Assembly: GCA_039931555.1 (NCBI GenBank)
Contig: JBDTRP010000050.1
Location: 1-57,820, forward strand
Reading direction: 5' to 3'
Origin: JAENVT01 sp039931555
Lineage (GTDB): Bacteria > Actinomycetota > Acidimicrobiia > Acidimicrobiales > Ilumatobacteraceae
DNA length: 57,820 nt
Shown here: piece after piece, positions 25,660 to 36,327 of the stretch
Numbering within the stretch: the first letter of the stretch is position 1
How the letters are laid out: every line of letters starts with the position of its first letter
Made by a program: the position numbers and the translations under genes
The notes under the pieces: model-generated
Database searches by the model: none
What the model was told of the DNA's origin: nothing
The model's input: only the letters and a program-made list of their open reading frames with translations

Positions 25660-27789
25660 ATGGGGGTCGAGCCGGTGGACGTCATACCAACACAGCGCAT
25701 CCGTAACGTGGTGCTCGTCGGTCACAGTGGTTGCGGCAAGACCACATTGGTCGAAGCCCTCCTGCACCGAGCGGGCGTGACCACCCGGGTCGGCAGGGTC
25801 GAAGACGGCAGCACAGTCACCGGCTCCGATCCCGAAGAGGTCAAGCGTGGCATGTCGCTCTCGCTCGGCATCGCTCCGTTCGAATGGAAGGCGTCCAACG
25901 GCGAGTCGTACAAGGTCAACCTCCTCGACGCTCCCGGGTACGCCGACTTCGTCGGTGAGGAGATGGCGGCGCTCAGCGTTGCCGATCTGGCCATCCTCGT
26001 CGTCAGCGCCGTCGACGGCATCGAGGTCGGCACCGAGTTGGCGTGGGAGCGTTGCGTCAACGCCAAGATCCCCCGACTCGTGTTCGTCAACAAAGACGAC
26101 AAGCAGCGCGCCGACTTCCACAACGTGCTCGCCGCGCTGCAGTCGAAATGGGGCCACGGGTTCGTGCCACTCGAGCTGCCGCTGGGCGAGGAGGAAGCGT
26201 TGCACGGCGTGGCCGACGTGTTGTCGGATCAGGCGTTCGAGTACGACCCCGACGGCCAGCATCACAGCGCGCCGCTGCCGAGCGACATCGTCGACGAAGA
26301 GCACCGCGTGCACGATGAACTGGTCGAGGAGATCGTCTCCGGCGACGACGACCAACTCGAGCGCTACCTGTCGGGCGACGTGCCGACGGCCGCCGAGTTG
26401 GAACGCACGCTGGCGCATGAGGTGCTCGACTGCCTGGAGTTCCCGGTGCTCGTCGGCTCCGCGGTCACCGGTGTCGGCATCGATCGCCTGGCCGACTTCA
26501 TCTGCGAGATCGGGCCCGCGCCGACGGATCGACCGATGACGGTCACGGCAGGCACGGAAGAGATCCAGGTTCCGGCGGATTCCGACGGTCAATCGTTGGC
26601 CTACGTCTTCAAGACGATGGCCGATCAGTTCGTCGGCCAGGTCTCGCTGTGCAAGGTGGTGTCCGGCACCATCTCGCCCGACGACCGGCTGATCGCCAGC
26701 ACCTCCGCCGCCGAGGAACGGCTGCATGGTCTGTTCCACATGCGCGGCAAAGAGCAGTTGCCCTGCATCCGCGCTGTCGCCGGCGACATCGTGGCCGTCG
26801 CCAAGCTCGGCAACACCTCGACGGGCACCACGCTTGCTCCGCGGAACATGCCGGTCAGGGTCGTCGGTCAGCAACCCGCCGCACCGGTGTTCGGGCTCGC
26901 CCTGAAGCCGCTGACACAGACCGACGACGACAAGTTGTCGGGCGCGTTGCAGCGGCTGGTCGCCGAGGATCCGGGTCTCCGCGTCGACCGCAACCACGCC
27001 CATCAGACCGTGCTCAGCGGTGCCGGCGATACGCACCTCGCCGTCGCTCTCGAACGGCTGGCACGAAAGTTCGGTGTGCACGTCGAGACCGAAGACATCC
27101 GGGTTCCGTATCGCGAGACGGTGGTCGGCACCGGCGACGCAGAGGGCAAGGTCAAGAAACAATCGGGCGGGCACGGGCAGTACGCGGTCGCCAACCTGCG
27201 GGTCAGCCCGTTGGATCGGGGTGCGGGGTTCGAGTTCGTCGACTCGGTCGTCGGCGGCGCGATCCCTCGCAACTACATGGCGGCCGTGCAGAAGGGCATC
27301 GAGGACGCGATGACGACCGGCGGCGCCCACGGCTTTCCCGTGGTCGACGTGCGCGTCGAGTGCTACGACGGCAAGTACCACAGCGTCGATTCGTCGGACA
27401 TGGCGTTCAAGAACGCTGCGGCGAGTGGCTTCAAAGAGGCACTCGGCCGCGCCGGCGCCGTCGTGTTGGAGCCGATCTCGATGCTGAAGGTGACCATCCC
27501 ATCGTCGTACCAAGGAGACGTGCTCGCGGATCTCACGACGCGACGCGGCCGGGTGGTCGGCACATCGGCCGGCGAGCACGGCGAGCAAGTCGTGTCCGCG
27601 CTCGTGCCCACCGCCGAGATCATTCGCTATGCGCTCGATCTCCGCTCGCTGACCGCCGGTCGGGGACGGTTCGAGTCCACCCACGACCACGACGAGATCC
27701 TGCCCAACAACCTCGTCGCCAAGGTCGTGAAAGCAGCAACGTCGCCCAATGGTGCAGGAGCGGGCGCCAGTCGCGCAGCGGCCCGGTAG
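25660..27789 (+). CDS. EF-G-like translation GTPase (FusA2 type)
   Basis: 709-aa five-domain GTPase related to EF-G. P-loop GHSGCGKT at 21-28; G3 is DAPGYADF (90-97), with Tyr94 where canonical EF-G has the catalytic His (DTPGH); G4 NKDD at 144-147. Domains II-V follow, including GGHGQYAVANL of domain IV. The DxPGY spelling is characteristic of the mycobacterial FusA2 (Rv0120c) group, whose role is unclear and which may have reduced GTPase activity. ATG 25660. It stands apart from ribosomal genes, so it is not the housekeeping fusA. Confidence 0.9.
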   Translation: MGVEPVDVIPTQRIRNVVLVGHSGCGKTTLVEALLHRAGVTTRVGRVEDGSTVTGSDPEEVKRGMSLSLGIAPFEWKASNGESYKVNLLDAPGYADFVGEEMAALSVADLAILVVSAVDGIEVGTELAWERCVNAKIPRLVFVNKDDKQRADFHNVLAALQSKWGHGFVPLELPLGEEEALHGVADVLSDQAFEYDPDGQHHSAPLPSDIVDEEHRVHDELVEEIVSGDDDQLERYLSGDVPTAAELERTLAHEVLDCLEFPVLVGSAVTGVGIDRLADFICEIGPAPTDRPMTVTAGTEEIQVPADSDGQSLAYVFKTMADQFVGQVSLCKVVSGTISPDDRLIASTSAAEERLHGLFHMRGKEQLPCIRAVAGDIVAVAKLGNTSTGTTLAPRNMPVRVVGQQPAAPVFGLALKPLTQTDDDKLSGALQRLVAEDPGLRVDRNHAHQTVLSGAGDTHLAVALERLARKFGVHVETEDIRVPYRETVVGTGDAEGKVKKQSGGHGQYAVANLRVSPLDRGAGFEFVDSVVGGAIPRNYMAAVQKGIEDAMTTGGAHGFPVVDVRVECYDGKYHSVDSSDMAFKNAAASGFKEALGRAGAVVLEPISMLKVTIPSSYQGDVLADLTTRRGRVVGTSAGEHGEQVVSALVPTAEIIRYALDLRSLTAGRGRFESTHDHDEILPNNLVAKVVKAATSPNGAGAGASRAAAR

Positions 27790-27861
27790 CTCCCTGCCGA
27801 CGGCGACACCCGGTGGCGCTACGGTCGGACCCTGAACAGCCTCAACAACAGGGAGACCATC

Positions 27862-29028
27862 ATGTCGGATCGTCTGCGTTTCGGAATCTTCATGGCGCCG
27901 TTCCATCCAGCGGGCGAGAACCCGACCCTGGCCCTGGAGCGCGACCTCGACCTGATCGCCCACCTCGATCGGCTCGGCTACGACGAGGCGTGGATCGGCG
28001 AGCACCATTCGGCCGGCAGCGAGATCATCGCCAGCCCGGAGATCTTCATCGCCACGGCGGCAGAGCGCACGAGGCACATCAAGCTCGGCACGGGTGTGAT
28101 CAGCGTCGCTTACCACAACCCGTACATGGTGGCCGAGCGTGCGGTGTTGCTCGACCACCTCACCCGCGGTCGGTTCATGCTCGGTATCGGCCCAGGGTCA
28201 CTGCCCACCGACGCGATCATGCTCGGGCTCGACCCGACCGAGACCCGCCCGCTGCTCGAGGAGGGCCTCGACGTCATCATGCGATTGCTCACCAGCGACG
28301 AGCCGGTCAGCAGTCAGACCAAGGCGTGGAACCTGATCGATGCGCGGCTGCACCTTCGCCCGTACTCAAACCCGTTGTTCGACATCGCCGTGCCGGCCGT
28401 TGCCTCGCCGTCGGGCCCGCGCCTCGCCGGCCGCTACGGCGTCGGTTTGCTGTCGATCGGCGCGACGCAGTCGGAAGGATTCGATCTGCTCGGCCTGCAC
28501 TGGGACGTGATGGAGGAACGCGCCGCCAAGTACAGCACCGTCGCCGACCGCAACCAGTGGCGCCTCGTCGGCATGATGCACATCGCCGAGACCAAGGAGC
28601 AGGCGTACCAGAACGTCGAGTTCGGGATCCAACAGTGGTTCAACTACTTCCAGAAGGTCGCTGCGTTCCCCCAGATGGCGGTCAGTGGCGACAACGTCCG
28701 CGAGATGATCGACTTCGTCAACGAGAGTGGGCTCGGCTCCATCGGCACTGCCGACATGGCATGCGAGCAGATCGATCGACTCACCAAACAGTCCGGAGGA
28801 TTCGGCTGCTACATGCAATTGGCCCACGAGTGGGCAAACCCGGTTGCGACCCATCGCAGCTACGAACTGATCGCCCAGCGAGTGATGCCCGAGTTCCAAG
28901 GGCAGGGCTACAGCACACTGAACGCCAAGGCTCGCGCCGTCGAGACCCGACCGGAGTTGGCCGACCGCAACATGAAAGCCGTCGAGGAGATGGTCGCTCG
29001 GCACCAAGCCGAACTCACCGCCGGCTGA
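27862..29028 (+). CDS. LLM-class flavin-dependent monooxygenase-like protein
   Basis: 388-aa luciferase-like TIM barrel. IGEHHSAGSEIIASPEIF, TGVISVAYHNPYMVAERA and MLGIGPGSLPTDA are typical of the FMN-using LuxA/limonene-monooxygenase-like branch rather than the F420 branch. A strong Shine-Dalgarno AGGGAGA lies before ATG 27862. The substrate is unknown; terpene-type monooxygenation is only a similarity-based guess. The stop TGA lies within a 20-bp sequence repeated exactly at 29175-29194. Confidence 0.85.
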   Translation: MSDRLRFGIFMAPFHPAGENPTLALERDLDLIAHLDRLGYDEAWIGEHHSAGSEIIASPEIFIATAAERTRHIKLGTGVISVAYHNPYMVAERAVLLDHLTRGRFMLGIGPGSLPTDAIMLGLDPTETRPLLEEGLDVIMRLLTSDEPVSSQTKAWNLIDARLHLRPYSNPLFDIAVPAVASPSGPRLAGRYGVGLLSIGATQSEGFDLLGLHWDVMEERAAKYSTVADRNQWRLVGMMHIAETKEQAYQNVEFGIQQWFNYFQKVAAFPQMAVSGDNVREMIDFVNESGLGSIGTADMACEQIDRLTKQSGGFGCYMQLAHEWANPVATHRSYELIAQRVMPEFQGQGYSTLNAKARAVETRPELADRNMKAVEEMVARHQAELTAG

Positions 29029-29032
29029 GATC
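29013..29032. repeat. 20-bp direct repeat, left copy
   Basis: ACTCACCGCC followed by GGCTGAGATC, covering the last codons and TGA of the monooxygenase gene. Identical to 29175-29194. Confidence 0.7.
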
Positions 29033-29042
29033 AACGCAATCG

Positions 29043-29109
29043 CAGCGGCTCACTGAACCTTTGTCGCTCCCAGGTCGCTCAGCGACCTCCCAGCGACAAA
29101 GTTCAGGCG
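29043..29109 (-). repeat. Dispersed palindromic element, copy 1
   Basis: 67 nt. Nested inverted repeats: outer arms TTTGTCGCT/AGCGACAAA, inner arms AGGTCGC/GCGACCT around a 3-nt loop. A second copy, inverted and about 85-90% identical by eye, lies at 53297-53364. REP/MITE-like. Confidence 0.72.
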
Positions 29110-29174
29110 AAGACGCCAGAACTGACCAGAATGTGGCGCCGATTCATACTCCATCCATCTCACCTTGCTGCCGT

Positions 29175-29194
29175 ACTCACCGCCGGCTGAGATC
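29175..29194. repeat. 20-bp direct repeat, right copy
   Basis: Exact copy of 29013-29032, 142 nt further on. The pair brackets the palindromic element. Confidence 0.7.
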
Positions 29195-29269
29195 GCCTCT
29201 CCCATCCTTGCGTTCGGTGACTGACACCCGGTATGTGGGCCGCGTCGTCAAGCGTCGCGGCGCTGACCG

Positions 29270-30769
29270 ATGACGAGCGTCAGCGATGTCGCCGACGACG
29301 AAGGGCTGGTGCTGCACTCGGCGCGCGGCCGGGTCGCCCTGGTGGCGACCGTTGCCGCCAGCGCGATGGCCAGCCTCGACGCAACCGTGGTCAACGTTGC
29401 CCTGCCACACATCGGTGAGGAGTTCGACGCCGGCGTCAGCGCATTGCAGTGGGTGTTGACCGGCTATCTGGTGGCACTCGCCTCCCTGATCCTGTTGGGC
29501 GGAGCGCTCGGGGATCGCTTCGGACGGCGGAAGATCTTCGTGATCGGCACGGTCTGGTTTGCGGCCGCCTCGCTGCTGTGCGGCGTCGCGCCGAACATCG
29601 AGGTGCTCGTGATCGCCCGCGTGCTCCAAGGTGTCGGTGGCGCACTGGTGACACCGGGCAGTCTGGCGATCCTGCAGGCCAGCTTCCGCGAGTCGGATCG
29701 CGCTGCCGCGGTCGGGGCCTGGTCGGGACTCGGCGGCGTGGCCGGAGCGATCGGGCCGTTCGTCGGTGGCGGTCTCGTCGACGGACCCGGTTGGCGATGG
29801 GCGTTCCTGATCAACCTGCCGGTCGCCGCACTGGCAATCGGGTGCGCACGGAGCGCCATACCCGAGTCCCGAGACCCGCACGCCAGTCGCCGCCTCGACC
29901 TCGGCGGCGCCGCGTTGGCGGTCGTCGGCCTGGCAGCCAGCACCTGGGCGCTGACCGAGGCGGGGCCTCGCGGATGGACAGACGCAGGCGTGCTCGGTGC
30001 AGGTGTCGTGGCGATCAGCGCGATTGTCGGTTTTGTTCGTCGCATGCTGCACGCCACCGATCCGCTGGTGCCGCCGGCCCTGTTCCGCAACCGCACCTTC
30101 ACGGTGGTGAACCTGCAGACTGTGCTGTTGTACTCGGCGCTCGGTGTGTCGTTCTTCTTCGTGTCCTACGAGTTACAGGTGGCCACCGGGTGGTCGGCCC
30201 TACAGGCAGGGGTGGCCCTGCTGCCCGCCACTGGGTTGATGTTGCTGTTGTCGGCCAGTTCGGGTTCGCTCGCCCAGCGAATCGGCCCGCGACTGCAGCT
30301 GACCGTCGGGCCGCTGATCGTGGCCGTCGGGCTGTTGTTGCTCGCGCGCGCCGGCGAGGATGCGTCGTGGGTCACCGACATCTTGCCCGGTGCCACCGTG
30401 TTCGGCCTCGGGCTGGTCACGTTCGTCGCGCCGTTGACGGCCACGGTCATGGCGGCAGCCGATCCCAATCACGTCAGCGTTGCGTCGGGGGTGAACAACG
30501 CCATCGCCCGCGCCGCGAACCTCAGCGCACTCGCGGTGATCCCCGTGGTCTCGGGACTCTCCGCGGCGTCGAACCCGACGGAGATCACCCATGCGTTCCG
30601 GCTGGGTCTGGTGATCACCGCATCGGTTGCCGCCGCCTCGGCCCCGCTCGCGTTCATCGGCCTCGGGGCCCAGACGCGCGCCCCGCGCACAGCCCGTCAC
30701 ATTCAATGCAACCTCGACGGCGCACCGCTGCAGTCGGTGCCCGACGCCATGACGCCCGCCGATCGTTGA
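29270..30769 (+). CDS. MFS drug transporter, DHA2 (EmrB/QacA) family
   Basis: 499 aa, about 14 transmembrane segments. Signatures: motif D1 LDATVVNVALP in TM1, motif A GALGDRFGRRKIF after TM2, motif C SGLGGVAGAIGPFVGG in TM5. A proton-driven drug/metabolite exporter in the cytoplasmic membrane; substrate unknown. The C-terminal 40 residues after TM14 are hydrophilic. ATG 29270; no clear ribosome site. Single gene, converging with the isomerase operon. Confidence 0.88.
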   Translation: MTSVSDVADDEGLVLHSARGRVALVATVAASAMASLDATVVNVALPHIGEEFDAGVSALQWVLTGYLVALASLILLGGALGDRFGRRKIFVIGTVWFAAASLLCGVAPNIEVLVIARVLQGVGGALVTPGSLAILQASFRESDRAAAVGAWSGLGGVAGAIGPFVGGGLVDGPGWRWAFLINLPVAALAIGCARSAIPESRDPHASRRLDLGGAALAVVGLAASTWALTEAGPRGWTDAGVLGAGVVAISAIVGFVRRMLHATDPLVPPALFRNRTFTVVNLQTVLLYSALGVSFFFVSYELQVATGWSALQAGVALLPATGLMLLLSASSGSLAQRIGPRLQLTVGPLIVAVGLLLLARAGEDASWVTDILPGATVFGLGLVTFVAPLTATVMAAADPNHVSVASGVNNAIARAANLSALAVIPVVSGLSAASNPTEITHAFRLGLVITASVAAASAPLAFIGLGAQTRAPRTARHIQCNLDGAPLQSVPDAMTPADR

Positions 30770-30829
30770 TCGAGAGCGTCAACCACTGCGCATCACTTCC
30801 GGGATTCAGCCGCAGTGACCTCGACGCCG

Positions 30830-32074
<1,245 letters not shown>

Positions 32075-32088
32075 CGCCAGATCCCCTC

Positions 32089-33276
32089 TCAGATATCGGA
32101 AAGCGCTACGGGTGCTCGGTGCCGGGCCGACTCGATCGCCGCGTGCAACACGCGCTGGGTGACCAACGCATCGGCGAAGTCGGCCAGCGGGACGATCGGG
32201 GTTCCACCACCGATTGTCGACAGGATGTCGCTGGCCTGATTGACGAATGCGTGCTCGTAGCCGAGCCCGTGACTGTCGGGCCACCAGGCATCGACATATG
32301 GATGCCCATCTCCCCCGCGGGTGACGTCGATCGTCGTCCATCCCTGCACTGCGGCATCGTTGCTCAGGTCGTAGAAATCCAACTCGTTGAGTCGCTCGAA
32401 GTTGAACCGCAGGGCGCCGCGATCGCCGTGGATCTCGAAGCGGTTGGCGTTGTGGTAGCCGGTCGCCAGACGAGTGGCTTCGAAGCTCGCAACTCCGCCG
32501 CCGCTGAGCCGGGCGAGGAACAACACCGCGTCATCGACGGTGCTCGGCCCTCTGGCACCGGTGGTGGTCGCTGCGGACCCGGCGATGTCACCACTGGTCT
32601 GGCCTTCGAGCACGGCACGCTCTTCGATGAACGTGTGCTCGATCGCCCCCTCGATCGTGACGATCTCTTGACCAGTGACGAACCGGACCGAGTCGATGAT
32701 GTGGGCGTTGAGATCGCCGTGCGCGCCGGAGCCTGCAATGTCACCCTGGAACCTCCACAGCAGGGGCGTTTCCGGACCTCCCCAGCTCTGCAGGTACGAG
32801 GCACGCACGTGATAGATCCGACCGATCTTGCCGGCGGCAACGAGCCGGTGGGCCAGCGCGACAGCCGGCACTCGGCGATAGTTGAACCACACCGACGTGG
32901 TACCGGGCGCGCCGACCGCGGCTGCGGCCATCGCCCGTGCATCGACCAATGTCCCGGCGAGCGGCTTCTCGCAGGCGACGTGCTTGCCGGCCTCGAGCGC
33001 GGCGATCGCCTGCTCGGCGTGCACGTTGTTGGGTGTCCCGATGTCGACGAGCCCGACGTCGTCGGACGTGACTGCACCGTGCCAGTCGGTGGTGTGATGC
33101 TGCCAACCCCAGCGCTGTGCGAACTCGTGCAGCTCGGTCGCGTTGCGACCAACGACGGTGTGCATGGTCGGGCACGGATCGACAGCAAAGAACTTGGCGA
33201 CGTTCAGCCACGCATTGGAATGGGCGCGGCCCATGAACTTCGAACCCAGCAGCGCCACATTGATGTTGGCGGTCAC
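32089..33276 (-). CDS. Gfo/Idh/MocA-family oxidoreductase
   Basis: 395 aa. N-terminal NAD(P) Rossmann fold beginning INVALLGSKFMGRAHSNAW, followed by DIGTPNNVHAE and the catalytic CEKPLAG lysine motif; C-terminal GFO/IDH alpha/beta domain with WRFQGDIAGSGAHGDLNAHIID. Typical of inositol or sugar dehydrogenases of length 370-400. GTG 33276 has AGAGGGGAG upstream. Fourteen bp from the downstream barrel gene, 13 bp from the upstream dehydrogenase: one operon. Confidence 0.88.
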   Translation of the reverse strand: MTANINVALLGSKFMGRAHSNAWLNVAKFFAVDPCPTMHTVVGRNATELHEFAQRWGWQHHTTDWHGAVTSDDVGLVDIGTPNNVHAEQAIAALEAGKHVACEKPLAGTLVDARAMAAAAVGAPGTTSVWFNYRRVPAVALAHRLVAAGKIGRIYHVRASYLQSWGGPETPLLWRFQGDIAGSGAHGDLNAHIIDSVRFVTGQEIVTIEGAIEHTFIEERAVLEGQTSGDIAGSAATTTGARGPSTVDDAVLFLARLSGGGVASFEATRLATGYHNANRFEIHGDRGALRFNFERLNELDFYDLSNDAAVQGWTTIDVTRGGDGHPYVDAWWPDSHGLGYEHAFVNQASDILSTIGGGTPIVPLADFADALVTQRVLHAAIESARHRAPVALSDI

Positions 33277-33289
33277 GACATCTCCCCTC

Positions 33290-34390
33290 TCAGTCGTCGA
33301 ACGAATTGGTCGGAAGGTCGAATCGCATCGGCGCGGGTCGTTCGCATGTGGTCGTGAGGTCGATGCGTCGTCCCTCATCGGACGACCGCAAGGTGGCCGA
33401 CATCAACTCGAGGACGTGTAATGCCAGCTCGGACGAGGCACGGTGGGGACGGTCCGCGATCGTCGCCGACAGCATGTCTGCCAGCCCGATCCCACGCTGC
33501 TGCGGGATGTTGGGCACCGGCAACGGGAGCTCGCGCCAATCGTCGGCGAGGATGCTGCGCACCTTCAGCGGCCCGCCGAACGTGTTGGGGTCCGGGAGTG
33601 CCAGGGTTCCCTCGGTGCCGTAGATCTCGATGGTCTTGAACCGCGTCGCCTTGACGTCGAAGCTCATGACCAATGTCGCTGATGCGCCGTTGACGAAATC
33701 GATCATGCTCGACACATGAGTCGGCGTCGTTGCGTGTACGACGTCGCCGACTCTGCCCTTGGCGTGCACGATGCGCTCGGCAATCCCGATCTTGGCCGAG
33801 CCGGAGATCGAGCGAGCAGGACCGAGGAGGTGCACCAGAGCCGTGAGGTAGTACGGGCCCATGTCGAACAGCGGGCCTGCGCCCGGCACGTAGAAGCTCT
33901 CCGGGCTGGGGTGCCACCACTCGGGCCCGAAGCCCAACATGAACCCGTTGGCGGCAATCGGCTCGCCGATCATTCCGCGGTCGATCGCCGAGCGCGCCGC
34001 CTGCAGACCCGGGCCGAGGAACGTGTCGGGAGCGCAACCGAGGCGGAGGCCCTTCTCATCGGCGAGTTCCACCAGCGAACGACCTTCGTCGAAGTCGGTG
34101 CCCAGCGGCTTCTCGCTGAACACCGGCTTGCCCGCCTCGAGACAGAGACGGCTGACGCTCGTATGCGCGTGAGCCGGAGTGAGGTTGACGACCGCGTCGA
34201 TGGAGTCGTCGTCGAGCATCGCACCGAGTTCCAGTGCCACACCGCCGTACCGCGTCGCGAACTTCTCGGCTCGTTCTGGGATCCCGTCGGCGAAGGCCGC
34301 GATCTCGATCCAGGGCAACTCGCTGAGGGTGTTGGCGTAGGCCGGTGAGATGTTGCCGCAACCAATGATTCCGATTCGGCTGGTGCTCAC
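33290..34390 (-). CDS. Gfo/Idh/MocA-family oxidoreductase
   Basis: 366 aa. Rossmann start RIGIIGCGNISPAYANTL, NLTPAHAHTSV, catalytic EKPLGTD, then the C-terminal domain with GGPL, FDMGPYYLTALVHLLGP. GTG 34390 overlaps the stop of the upstream barrel gene (GTGA), so translation is coupled. Paired with a second dehydrogenase of the same family, as in pathways that oxidise and later reduce a keto-sugar intermediate. Substrate not identifiable. Confidence 0.88.
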   Translation of the reverse strand: MSTSRIGIIGCGNISPAYANTLSELPWIEIAAFADGIPERAEKFATRYGGVALELGAMLDDDSIDAVVNLTPAHAHTSVSRLCLEAGKPVFSEKPLGTDFDEGRSLVELADEKGLRLGCAPDTFLGPGLQAARSAIDRGMIGEPIAANGFMLGFGPEWWHPSPESFYVPGAGPLFDMGPYYLTALVHLLGPARSISGSAKIGIAERIVHAKGRVGDVVHATTPTHVSSMIDFVNGASATLVMSFDVKATRFKTIEIYGTEGTLALPDPNTFGGPLKVRSILADDWRELPLPVPNIPQQRGIGLADMLSATIADRPHRASSELALHVLELMSATLRSSDEGRRIDLTTTCERPAPMRFDLPTNSFDD

Positions 34391-35157
34391 ACCCGTCCTC
34401 GCGAAAGGCCGCCGTCGACGAGATACCGCCGGCTGTCTGCGAGCGCGGCGAACATGTCGGTCGCACATCGGTCGAGCTCGACGATGTGCCACGTCGCTGT
34501 GGGCGCAGACGTGAGGATGGCCGGTATGTCGAGGGTGCCCGACCCGACCGAGACCATCGGACTCTCCGGGGCGTCGCACGGGCCGTCCTTGACGTGCAGC
34601 AACCGCAGCCGATCGTCGAGATCGGCGATGACCTGCCGTGGATCAGCACCACCGAGCGTCGCCCAATAGATGTCGACCTCGGCGAACACCGAGCTGTCGA
34701 GGCGCTCCATCAACGCCGACCACGCTGTCTGGCCGTCGAGGCTCGTCGAGAACTCCCACCAGTGGTTGTGATACCCGAGCGAGACACCGCGGGACCGGGC
34801 AATGTCGTTCGCCGCGTTCAAGGCGTCGGCGGATGCCTTGATGGCGTCGAGGTCGGAGAATCGCTCAGCGGGCATGAATGCGCACACGGCGACCTCGCAG
34901 CCGATCTCCTGGATGTTGTCGAGCATGGCGTTGAGCCCATCCGGCGAAAGGTCGGTCAGGTGAGCGCTCGACGTCACCAGGCCCGAGTCCTCGACGATGG
35001 CCGCATACTGCTGCGGCGTGAGGTCATGGAACCCGGCCACCTCGACACCGACGAACCCGATGTCGCCGATTCTCCTCAGCACCCCTTCGAAGTCTTTCGC
35101 TGCCGCGTCGCGGACGGAGTACAACTGCACGGAGATCGGGGGGGCATCGGCAGGCAT
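34387..35157 (-). CDS. Sugar phosphate isomerase/epimerase (AP-endonuclease-2-like barrel)
   Basis: 256-aa TIM barrel of the IolE/IolI/Hyi-like group. Key residues: VGVEVAGF (Glu), SLGYHNHWWEF (His pair), FAEVDIYWATLGG (Asp), LLHVKD (His/Lys/Asp). ATG 35157 with AAGGAG seven bases upstream. Coupled to the downstream dehydrogenase by a GTGA overlap and preceded by the cupin gene after 34 bp. Isomerisation or epimerisation of a keto-polyol is the likely role. Confidence 0.88.
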   Translation of the reverse strand: MPADAPPISVQLYSVRDAAAKDFEGVLRRIGDIGFVGVEVAGFHDLTPQQYAAIVEDSGLVTSSAHLTDLSPDGLNAMLDNIQEIGCEVAVCAFMPAERFSDLDAIKASADALNAANDIARSRGVSLGYHNHWWEFSTSLDGQTAWSALMERLDSSVFAEVDIYWATLGGADPRQVIADLDDRLRLLHVKDGPCDAPESPMVSVGSGTLDIPAILTSAPTATWHIVELDRCATDMFAALADSRRYLVDGGLSRGRV

Positions 35158-35191
35158 TCACAAGCTCCTTCGAGACGACGAGATCAACAAT

Positions 35192-36151
35192 CTACGCGGG
35201 ACCACAGTGTGGCTTGGTCTGCTCTGCTCCCTCGGGCACGTGTTGAGCAGCACCCGGCTGGGGATAGTCGCCGGCGTTCAGCACCCACCCGGGGCGCTCT
35301 GAGAAGTCGCGTCGGGGCGGCGCGAACACGTCGATCAACCAGTGGCGCATCGCCCCGACTGCCTGGCTGGTGTGAACGAGCGGCGGAGGTATCACGACGA
35401 CCGACGGGGCCTCGCACGCGCCGTGTTCATCATCGCGCCAGGTGGTCGAGTCGGGCGTCCACGGCACACGCATGTGGTGGACGTAGTCGCCAACGACCTG
35501 CAGCGAAACCTGCTCGAAATCGTCGTGGTGATGCGGCGACAGTTTCGATGGATCGCGCGGATCGTCGGATTCCGGCAGCACGTTGATCATCACAGTCGAG
35601 CACCGGAAGATTCGCCCGAGCCGTCCCTCGGCGATCGGGTGCTCGGCGATCGGGTAAACACGAATGCGGTGCCCATCCACGGGGTCGGGCCAGGGTGCGA
35701 AATCCGCAACGTTCACGTCACCGTGGTCGTACTCGCCCCTGTTCGCACAGCGACCCGCCAAGTCGGCGGCGGTGGCGGCGGCGATCACCCGGATCACCGT
35801 GCCGGCCGACGTGATCCGCAAGCTCGACGATCCGGGAGGCACGATGACGACGGCCGGCTCGTCGACCGAGACGACATCGCCATCGTGAGTCACCTGCAGC
35901 GTGGCGCCGTCGAGCACCAGCACGGCGTGCTCCCCCACCACATCGCTGACGAGGGCATCGTCCGGCCGCCCCTCGGTCCAGCCGATGAGCATCGCCTGGC
36001 TGCGCGTCCACCAGGTTTTGCTTCCGCGCTCGTGCTTTTCATCCGGGCCGCTCTTGTGCAGTTCTCGGTACTGCGCCGAGCGCGGAATGCCGGTCGGCGA
36101 AGTCGCTGCGGTGGACAACTGCGATCGCGGATCGTTCTTGTCGTAGGGCAT
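35192..36151 (-). CDS. Cupin-domain protein heading the sugar operon
   Basis: 319 aa with two cupin-like halves. The first half contains HAVLVLDGATLQVTHDGD and VIVPPGSSSLRITS; the second has a metal-type cupin motif KLSPHHHDDFEQVSLQVVGDYVHHMR. ATG 36151 starts MPYDKNDPRS. The gene is first in the minus-strand operon. Could be an isomerase (bicupin) or a metal-dependent oxygenase; function not decided by sequence. Confidence 0.75.
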   Translation of the reverse strand: MPYDKNDPRSQLSTAATSPTGIPRSAQYRELHKSGPDEKHERGSKTWWTRSQAMLIGWTEGRPDDALVSDVVGEHAVLVLDGATLQVTHDGDVVSVDEPAVVIVPPGSSSLRITSAGTVIRVIAAATAADLAGRCANRGEYDHGDVNVADFAPWPDPVDGHRIRVYPIAEHPIAEGRLGRIFRCSTVMINVLPESDDPRDPSKLSPHHHDDFEQVSLQVVGDYVHHMRVPWTPDSTTWRDDEHGACEAPSVVVIPPPLVHTSQAVGAMRHWLIDVFAPPRRDFSERPGWVLNAGDYPQPGAAQHVPEGAEQTKPHCGPA

Positions 36152-36267
36152 GGCTCGTATCGTGCCACCTCTGGCAACGAGACCGTAGAAGGCGCGCACC
36201 ATCAGCCGCGGTGGACGTGGGCTCGCTCGGCACCCTCAGCTCCCGGGCCGCTCCCCGCTGGAAAACG

Positions 36268-36297
36268 GCGAAAGCCGCCCCGAAGGGCGGCTTTCGC
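36268..36297 (-). terminator. Intrinsic terminator after the MMPL gene
   Basis: Perfect 13-bp stem GCGAAAGCCGCCC (36268-36280) with GGGCGGCTTTCGC (36285-36297). On the minus strand the loop is TTCG and the stem is followed by CGTTTTCC. It lies 30 nt after the MMPL stop. Confidence 0.85.
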
Positions 36298-36327
36298 GGG
36301 TTTGCCGGCCGAGGCCACCGGGACCGA

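Noticed and set aside
25642..28158. 838-aa minus-strand open frame over the EF-G-like gene
   Set aside because: Antisense shadow created by strong GC bias at third codon positions; the plus strand has a full EF-G-like protein with motifs.
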